Source: Bidens hawaiensis (Eukaryota > Streptophyta > Magnoliopsida > Asterales > Asteraceae). From it: DNA of 64,000 nt. Positions 57,428 through 64,000 of this stretch are shown one piece after another (the first letter of the stretch is position 1; every line of letters begins with the position of its first letter). Below the pieces are notes generated by a model, which saw only the letters and a list, made by a program, of their open reading frames with translations, was not told where the DNA came from and did not search any database. The position numbers and the translations under genes were made by a program. The stretch is from positions 62,001 to 126,000 of the forward strand of contig JAIQDT010007664.1 in assembly GCA_021521415.1 (NCBI GenBank). Reading direction: 5' to 3'.

Positions 57428-57604
57428 ACTCAAGAAAATGAAGAATCTTTAGAATAGGCTTTGTTTTGTAATGTTCACGGACAACTTTTGATTATGTAAT
57501 CATTTGATTTTGTAATGAATATGTATTTTGATTTTGATTTGAATATGTATTTTGACTAAGTGTATGTAACCTTAAAGATGTTTTGGAACAGCTGATGTGT
57601 TCCA

Positions 57605-57618
57605 ATCTAGGGGGATAT
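57605..57618 (+). promoter_or_regulatory. Polypurine tract of SIRE element A
   Basis: tctagggggatat lies directly before the LTR start TGTTGAGTC at 57619, as expected for plus-strand priming. The 180 bases between the ORF end and here are AT-rich and non-coding. Confidence 0.6.
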
Positions 57619-58693
57619 TGTTGAGTCAAGATTTGACCTAAAATGATCATAAGAAAGAATGGAATCTTCTCAACCTCCTTGGAAATCGCTAAGTATGGAA
57701 CCGGGCACACCTGAGACATCCGAGTAGGGTTTTACTTAGCCGGGCATGATATTTTGCCTATCGGGCAGAGTTACCTTCATGAAGTCTTCTTTTAGTAATA
57801 ACCCGAGTAGGGTTCACTACATTTAGTAGAGTTGTTCTTACCGAGCAAGGTTTGATTAATAATATGGAATCCGAGCAAGCTTGTTGAAAGTTATAAGTAC
57901 TTACTTTCCTAGCAAGGTTCAACTCAGAGCAAGCTACAGTGTACGAGCACACTATGGTTGCTTAGTAAGCTAACTAACAAATGAGTTGAAGGGATTCTTG
58001 AAGAACATTATGGTAGTAGGATCTTGTCGGGTAAAGTCTGATAAGGTCAAGAAGATTGAAGTCTACCCGGTGAGTAATTTTCTTGGTGAAATACTCTTTA
58101 AGTGAAGTCTACCCGGAGAACTGTACCCGAGCACACTTCAAGGTTACCAAGTCTAAAGGCAGGCAGAGCACAAAGTCTACTCGGAGAAGTTTATAGCTTC
58201 AAGGCCTACTCGGAAGACTTGTTTTACACTTAGTATAGTTTTGAATATGTAATTTGAATATGTTTTAATCATTAGGGTTTCTAGAAGGAATGAAAACTGT
58301 CAGGAGGTGGCAGGCCTATAAATGGAATAATTTAGGGCACGCCTCAATACGAGGACAAGACGGAATACGAATTAGCCTTTACACTTTTCAGATAAGATCA
58401 AATATTCCTTTCTGAGTGTGACGGCTGTCCTAGGTTTTCATTGATTATACATTCCGACAAGAAATCCTAATAGATTATCATTTGTATGAATTGCTTTATA
58501 TAAATGGAAATCTTTTGAGTTATTGTTCGTGTCTGTTACCATTATTAACCTATTAGCAACAAAACTTGTTTCTTTCTGATTCCGCCGTTAACACATAAGA
58601 ATCGTTCCTTATTTAGCAATCCGTTATTAACCTTCTTGTCGACACAATATGTGTGGGTTATGACATTGTTATTGAGTATTGAGTGATTATTCA
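57619..58693 (+). mobile_element. 3' LTR of SIRE element A
   Basis: About 1075 bp from TGTTGAGTCAAG to ATTCA. It carries its own cluster of the CCGAGCAAGC-type motif (57730-58210). It ends where a minus-strand SIRE gag begins; GGAGC (58694-58698) is the likely target site, but the partner copy at the left end of A has been lost at the 11058/11059 junction. The 5' LTR of A is absent from the window, so LTR age cannot be estimated. Confidence 0.75.
57730..58210 (+). repeat. CCGAGCAAGC-type motif cluster inside the SIRE LTR
   Basis: About a dozen variants: agccgggcatga, taccgagcaaggttt, tccgagcaagcttg, acccgagcacact, actcggagaag. They are the same motif family as in the spacer arrays at 9010-10190 and 22315-23080. 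Confidence 0.65.
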
Positions 58694-60543
58694 GGAGCGG
58701 CAAGTTCTTCCTTGTCTTTGAACACATCTCTGAATTGATTAAGGTATGCTTCTCTCTTTTCCTTGTCAACCTTTAATGAGTAGTTGTTGTTGAAAGGTGG
58801 TGGAACAATCTTATATTTTCTAGTTGACAACAGATTCTTCAAAAATTCATTCTCAGCTTGAAGTGTTGTATACTTCACTTTCTCATCAATAACCATTTTC
58901 TTTAAACCTTCAATTTCAGTTACATACCTAGATTGTATTATGTAATTGTCCATGCAGTCTTGCTCAAGGCTTTGGATTCTTTCTCCATAAGTAACCTCAC
59001 TTGCTTCATACATTTAACATACTTTGCTTTCTGAAGCATTCACTTTCAAGCTTTCCTATCTTCAAATTTAATGAATCAAATTTTTTCAAGTAATTCAAGT
59101 GTGGAGTTTGAATGTACCTGAGTTGAAGAAGATCCAGCTTCACTCTCAACTAGAGCCATCTGTGAAACATTTGCTTTGCTTATATCTTCAGCATGATTAC
59201 TCAAATCAAATTCTCCATCTAGTTGATGAGCAGCCAATGCCACATTTCCTTGATTTTTGGGTTGGATGTTGTTGTTTCTGTTGGTATTGGAAGCATGTGG
59301 AGGATTTTTATTGTTGTTTCTCTGATAGTTCTGATTCTGAGGTACAACTTGCTGATTGTTCTGTTGTGGTTGTTGGTAATTGTGGTTGAAGTTTGGGTTA
59401 TTGTTGAGATTGTTGTAGTTTCTTGGCTGGCCTTGCTGGTACTGGTACTGATTTCTTAGTTGTTGGTTCTGATATTGATTGTTTTGGAAGTTTCTTGGTT
59501 GATTGCATTCCCTTACTAAATGTCCTGGTTGTTGACAGTTATAACATATTACTTTTGACTTGTCAAAACCTATTCTTTCATTAGGTCTTGACACAAGGGA
59601 CCTTCCAATCCTATTGAACAACCTTTTGCTTCTAAGAGCTAGCAAGGCAGCCTGCCACTTAAGATCCATGTCCTCCAGATCATCAGCGTCAATTTGCTCA
59701 AGATCATCTTTAACAACACTGGTTTAGATCATGTTTTTGGCTACAAAAACATTATAAGAATCTGTGAACATTGAAAACAGGGCTTGATATTCATTTCCTT
59801 GCCCAATATTACCACCAACATAAGGTGTATGCCCACTGGCCATTGAGGTAGAATCATTATCATCAATTAGCTGGACATCGAACCTTGACTGTCCACTCTG
59901 ATTACTTGAACTTCCAATAACAAATCCTCTTGGGGTGATTACCACCATGTTTACTTGGTTCTTCAATGATTTGAATTTGTTACTGGTTCTTCACAGAAAA
60001 GTTTCCCATTGGCGCAATAAGTGCATTTGTCACTTGAAAACATGGCTTATCTTCCCTAATCATCTCATTCTCTATCATCTCAATCTCTGCTGCTTGAAGA
60101 AAGCAGACCACATCATCAAGCTTTAGAGCATCATAATTTGGTTTCTACCTGATGAACTTGCTTGCAGTGTACCATTCTTTTGACAGAGATGACAGTAGCT
60201 TTGTGTTCAAGTCAGAATCAGTGACCACATAATCAGTTTTCCTGATATCATTGACTATTGCCAGGTATCTCTCCACTACTGACTTCAGCCTCTCACCATC
60301 TTTGTATTTGAATCTATCAAGTTGCTGCTTAAGCCTCTCATTCTTGATTTTCTTCAATTCTGAGTTGCCTTCAAACATTTCCAGTATGGCGCCATACATG
60401 GCTTTAGCAGTGGCATGGTGAGCCACCTTAGTCAGAATCTCACAAGATAACCCTAATTTCAACACAGCAAGAGCTCTATCATCCACCTTTCTCATTCTTA
60501 CTTCAACAGCCTGGTTGGAATTTGTTCCATCAAGAGACATTCG
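58694..60543 (-). pseudogene. SIRE-type gag on the minus strand (element C), cut at both ends
   Basis: Read on the minus strand: the copia gag core is at 60543-60145 (VDDRALAVLKLGLSCEIL, FKYKDGERLKSVVERYLAIV), a Ser-rich middle at 59966-59724, and an intact CCHC knuckle CYNCQQPGHLVREC near 59550-59510. Asn/Gln-rich sequence and a coiled-coil part (59013-58694) follow. It matches gag of element A closely, but keeps the His that A lost. It is broken between blocks by stops and shifts. At 60544 a gypsy LTR truncates its N-terminus; at 58694 the LTR of A truncates its C-terminus. It is probably the 5' part of the same minus-strand element whose extra ORF and 3' LTR are at 3138-11058. Confidence 0.82.
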
Positions 60544-63263
60544 TGACAAAACGTGGTATACCTTATTCACTACGTAGCGAGTAAACAATAAATTGGTTAA
60601 CTCGTAGTGATTAAACGAGTAACCGACCGATACTAATTATGACCCGTATATATACTAAGGGTCATATACGAGTTGTATATATATTATAGTGGCTAACATA
60701 TTGATAATTACGCCCCGGTACATTTAAAACAATTTAAACGAAAAAGGTTTCGTTTAACAATACATTATGACTTTAAACGCAATCGTTAACATCAAAACTA
60801 GCATTGTAGCATCCGTCAAGCCGAAAAAGATTTATGAAACACTTATATAACATGTTCTAAGAAATCCGTGAAAATATTTTGGATTTTAACAACGAGTCAG
60901 TACGTATTTCGTATTTTACAAAATGAACTGAAAAACACTCGTATTCGAGCTGTTTTTCGTACCCAAACTATTTTTCTTGCGCAAAACCGAACCCAAACTA
61001 AATTTTGGATCAACACCGAACCTTGGCATGCAAAAAAAGGCACTAATGGGCCAAAGAGAGGCCCAATGGGCCCCTCCCTTTTTTCCGGACGCAAATAATG
61101 GGGAAACACCCCTTGATATTTTGACTTAAATATCATGTCTCTTTCATGATGTGTCCACATTTTAAACCAAATAACAAACCAACCAGCTGAGGTTCTTCAA
61201 GTTCCAGCCAAGCAACACTCTAGTAATCTTCAAATTTTTGAGTTTTAAACTTGTTTTTAACTAGTTTAATTAATAGAATTGTGTTTTAATTATAGATAAT
61301 CATGTTTAACCATCCAAATAGCATAAAAATCACCTAAAATCATGTTTTGATGTTAAACGTGTTTACAAAGCAGAATCATATAGATTTTTTTTTACCAAAA
61401 ACACGGATTAGAACATGAATATGACGTTTTCACGGTTCGAAAGTTCGGTTTGAAACCAAAACCGAAACCCTAATTAAAAAGGCTGGTCTATGGTTGATTT
61501 GGGCTGGAACTCTTAATTATTATGGTAAGATCACTGGAAAGATTTGGGGTGATTTGGAGAAGTCCAAGTATGGTTGGTGCATTTGCGTTTATATCGAGTT
61601 TTAGCAGCCGAAAAATGCACAAAAGGGTATTTTGTCAAATAATTAGAATCGGAAAATTTTACAGGGGTTGGTTTATGGTATTTTGATCACTTAGAAAAAT
61701 TATTGGATTTTTCGGGAATCGTTTGGTATAAACGGGGTATTATCGGTTAATAATAACACATAAAATTAATTTTTATAAATAAATAGTTAAGTTTAAAAAT
61801 TCTGAAAATATTTTTATAAAATTCTACAGATTTTAATTTATTTTTAATAAAATTATCATAACTGATATATATAATTTCATAAATAGTTATGATTATTTGA
61901 AAATTTATATTATATTTGTTTTAACAAACCGGCAGTTTTGTGTTTAACGAACTGACTGGTATGTCAAAATGTCAAAAGTGGTCAAATATCATAGTTTTGG
62001 ATGAATTTGACAAAAACAAACTTTTTACAAGATTTCCGGACAATTCGGGTGGATTGTACGCGTTTTGTATAATCAAACCCGTATGAAAACGAAACGAACC
62101 CTACGATCAATCCAGATACCGAAACTTTACAATTCTTTTATAAATCAAATAATTTTATCAATTAGTATATTTACTTAAGTTTATGTGACCTTACCTATTT
62201 CCGAAACACGTAAACGATCAACTTGGCTAGGCTAGAAAAACGGTGAAACTGAGCCAAATCTAGTTTTGAACATTTCATAGTGTACAACGTCACAATCTAA
62301 GACTATGGTCATGTTATGGGGCTAACAGCTATACCCAGACTAGTTATACAACCCGATTTAGTTTAAACAATTTACTAGTAATAATGGTACTATACCGGTT
62401 ATTGGATTCAAGCTATAATCGAGACACTCTAGTTACTGATACGTATTACCAGCTTGAACTACGCTAAGGTGAGTTTCACAACCCCACTTTCTAAACTGTT
62501 TTACGAACTTTTTGGGGTGGAAAGCAGGTTTACATATACTTATATACTTGAAAACATGTGATTATGTGAATTATCTAAGTACTAACACTTGAAAGTCCCC
62601 ACAAACACAAGTGATTAACTTCGTGCTAGTGACGTGTGGATATTACTATCGGTTTGACAAACCCAACTGACAGGGCCGGAGGGGTATGCCGGAACATGTG
62701 AACCCAGTTGCACATTGTCATTTAAACTTGTTACATTATGCTATGTGGTGTTTGACATAGTACATACTTGAGGCAGAGTGGATGTTAATTGCCAACGGGA
62801 GTGCATGGGCAAGGGTGGCCATGTGTTTTAGCTCGTTTCGGTTTCATTTGTGGCTTAGAATAAAAACATCATACACCTACATACATGCATACATACGTAT
62901 TGTAAACTTTACGAACTCGTATATTGATTTCGTTTGTACTCGTGAAACTTGAAACTCACCAGCTAGACGTAGTTGACCCGTTTTAACATGCTTTTCAGGT
63001 GAACCCAAGTTGGAATAATTTGCTTATGTGCTCGGTGCTAGAAGGGAAGTGAATCGCTGTGAATAAATACAAATACATACTAATGAATAAGAAACCGAGA
63101 ACTGGTTATGTGTTTTTCACTTAGTTTGTAAACTTAGTACCAACCAATGTAATATGATGTAAATTAGTTTGTTAAATTTCTTTATAAACAATGTGGTTGA
63201 TACCAGAATTATTTGTTATATTCCCGTATTACGCTTCCGCAACTACCTAGTCGGGGTGTGACA
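60544..63263 (+). mobile_element. 5' LTR of a second Tekay-like gypsy element
   Basis: About 2720 bp, starting TGACAAAACGTGGTATACC (alignable to the start of the array LTRs) and ending GGGGTGTGACA just before a tRNA-Met PBS. Shared blocks with LTR1: 'tcaagccgaaaaaga', 'aacgaactgactggt', 'aaggtgagtttcac' and 'gtagttgacccgtttt'. It lacks the 73-bp minisatellite. Overall it is diverged from the array LTRs, so it is a related family and not a copy. The rest of the element, its 3' LTR and the target repeat are beyond the window. Confidence 0.85.
62469..62998 (+). other. Conserved LTR module (second Tekay-like element)
   Basis: It starts AAG|GTGAGTTTCAC and ends AACATGCTTTTCAG|GT, 530 nt. TGAAACTCAC near 62950 pairs with the first ten bases. 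The ACCCC/GGGGT stem (62481-62485 with 62514-62518) replaces the GCCCC/GGGGC of the array LTRs, a covarying base pair. The middle is unlike the other two copies. Confidence 0.5.
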
Positions 63264-63268
63264 GAAGT

Positions 63269-63282
63269 TGGTATCAAAGCCA
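63269..63282 (+). promoter_or_regulatory. Primer-binding site, second Tekay-like element
   Basis: TGGTATCAAAGCCA, initiator tRNA-Met complement with one mismatch, starts six bases after the LTR end. Confidence 0.85.
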
Positions 63283-63402
63283 TTGGCTATAAGCAATTAG
63301 GATGTCCCTTAGGATACCCTAATATAACTGTAGGCTCGATTAGCTCTGGAAATAAAAAAATATTAATAATATATACTGATGATTCTTGGGATGAACTCAA
63401 AT

Positions 63403-63448
63403 GGGCAAGTGGGTTATTATGGTCCGGAACGTAATAACGGACTTGCTT
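63403..63448 (+). ncRNA. Leader stem-loop, second Tekay-like element
   Basis: Outer stem GGGCAAGT/ACTTGCTT (two G-U pairs), internal loop GG/GG, inner stem GTTATTAT/GTAATAAC (one G-U pair), loop GGTCCGGAAC. Every pair of the array version is retained: A-U became G-C at the third pair, and other changes keep pairing as G-U. The loop is identical. Confidence 0.75.
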
Positions 63449-63490
63449 GTACGAGGAAATTCGAGAAGAAGTCGTTGAAAAATCTAATAG

Positions 63491-63644
63491 GTAAAAACAA
63501 TAACATATGTGTATTAAATATAATATTAATTAAATATATATGTATACAAACAATTATCTGTGCTAATGTGTATGAATACCTGTATGTATTTTAATATGAT
63601 TAATATTATTGAAAAATGTTATTATTATACTAACCTTTGTACAG
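63491..63644 (+). other. Predicted leader intron, second Tekay-like element
   Basis: TAATAG|GTAAAA to ACTAACCTTTGTACAG, 154 nt, AT-rich. It has the same boundaries, branch-like CTAAC and downstream ATG as in the array (33941-34066), while the interior differs in length and sequence. Confidence 0.55.
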
Positions 63645-63648
63645 AGGG

Positions 63649-64000
63649 ATGTCGAGAGCCACACATGATGCAATTGATCAAGTACCAACAATATTTCTTG
63701 AGAAGGAAGAACCATAAAAAGACCCGGAGGAAAACAAATATGTAGAAATAGATGGAAATGAGAGAAATGACGTGATTCAATATATGACGCCCATTGATAA
63801 GCCTAACTTATCAGGCTATAGATGTGATATTTATCCCCTTAGGACATCACGTAGGCATGAAGTAGAAACCACCAGTACTTACCGCTCACCTTCTAGAACT
63901 CCTAGATCACCCACACCATCATCACATCATACGCTGGTGATTACATCCACGCATAGAGCTAGTCAGACTGACCGTACGAGTGTACCACCACCTGATAGTA
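63649..64000 (+). pseudogene. Extra pre-gag ORF of the second Tekay-like element (partial, runs off window)
   Basis: ATG at 63649 after the predicted acceptor opens MSRATHDAIDQ. An in-frame TAA interrupts it at 63715-63717, then the same frame stays open to the window end. Shared features with the 204-residue ORF of the array: start MSR, an acidic DPEE at about the same place, and further on SPSRTPRSPTP against SPTRVARSPTP. This confirms that the pre-gag ORF belongs to the family and is not chance. The C-terminal tail is beyond the window. Confidence 0.55.

Overview
This is a stretch of plant nuclear DNA made almost entirely of transposable elements nested inside one another. I see no host protein-coding gene, tRNA or rRNA. 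The element families (SIRE-type Ty1/copia with a large extra ORF, Tekay/Del-type Ty3/gypsy with long LTRs and a chromodomain, CACTA, Helitron, PIF/Harbinger MITEs) fit a dicot. Protein wording and LTR style suggest the daisy family (Asteraceae); that is inference from memory, not a search.

Layout, outside in. Positions 1-1759 look like an LTR, probably Athila-like. It abuts a plus-strand SIRE fragment, D (1766-3137: end of gag, protease, GAG-pre-integrase). D is cut by a minus-strand SIRE element: 3' LTR remnant 3138-3728, extra ORF 3755-8560, spacer to 11058; its gag is probably the minus-strand block 58694-60543. Inside that lies a plus-strand SIRE element, A (11059-58693: gag, protease, integrase, RT, RNase H, spacer, extra ORF, 3' LTR). 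A carries a minus-strand gypsy solo LTR in gag (11368-14023, target repeat ACTGT) and a CACTA transposon in its extra ORF (24044-56545, target repeat AGA). The CACTA holds a Harbinger-like MITE (24592-24891), a Helitron (27161-30501, minus strand), a tandem gypsy array (30616-52086, target repeat ACAAA), a 605-bp duplication of the array's right edge (51526-52735) and another MITE-like element (52932-53140). From 60544 a second Tekay-like element interrupts the minus-strand SIRE gag and runs off the window.

The gypsy array reads LTR1-internal1-LTR2-internal2-LTR3 with a single outer target-site repeat. The middle LTR is a hybrid: its first 100 or so bases match LTR3 and the remainder mostly LTR1. 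That is what unequal crossing-over between the two LTRs of one insertion predicts. Both internal regions carry the same gag and pol lesions, so the element was already dead when it doubled.

The most interesting signals are non-coding and conserved between two different Tekay-like elements: (1) a 46-nt leader stem-loop between primer-binding site and splice donor, with an identical palindrome-containing loop and a compensatory stem change, which could be a genome dimerisation/packaging signal; (2) a small GT-AG leader intron just upstream of an extra pre-gag ORF encoding a Ser/Arg/Pro-rich protein with a hydrophobic C-terminal tail; (3) an LTR module of about 520-550 nt bounded by an inverted repeat that overlaps a consensus 5' splice site, seen in three different LTR families here. 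In the SIRE elements, a degenerate motif around CCGAGCAAGCTTTG recurs roughly two dozen times upstream of the extra ORF and again in the LTR.
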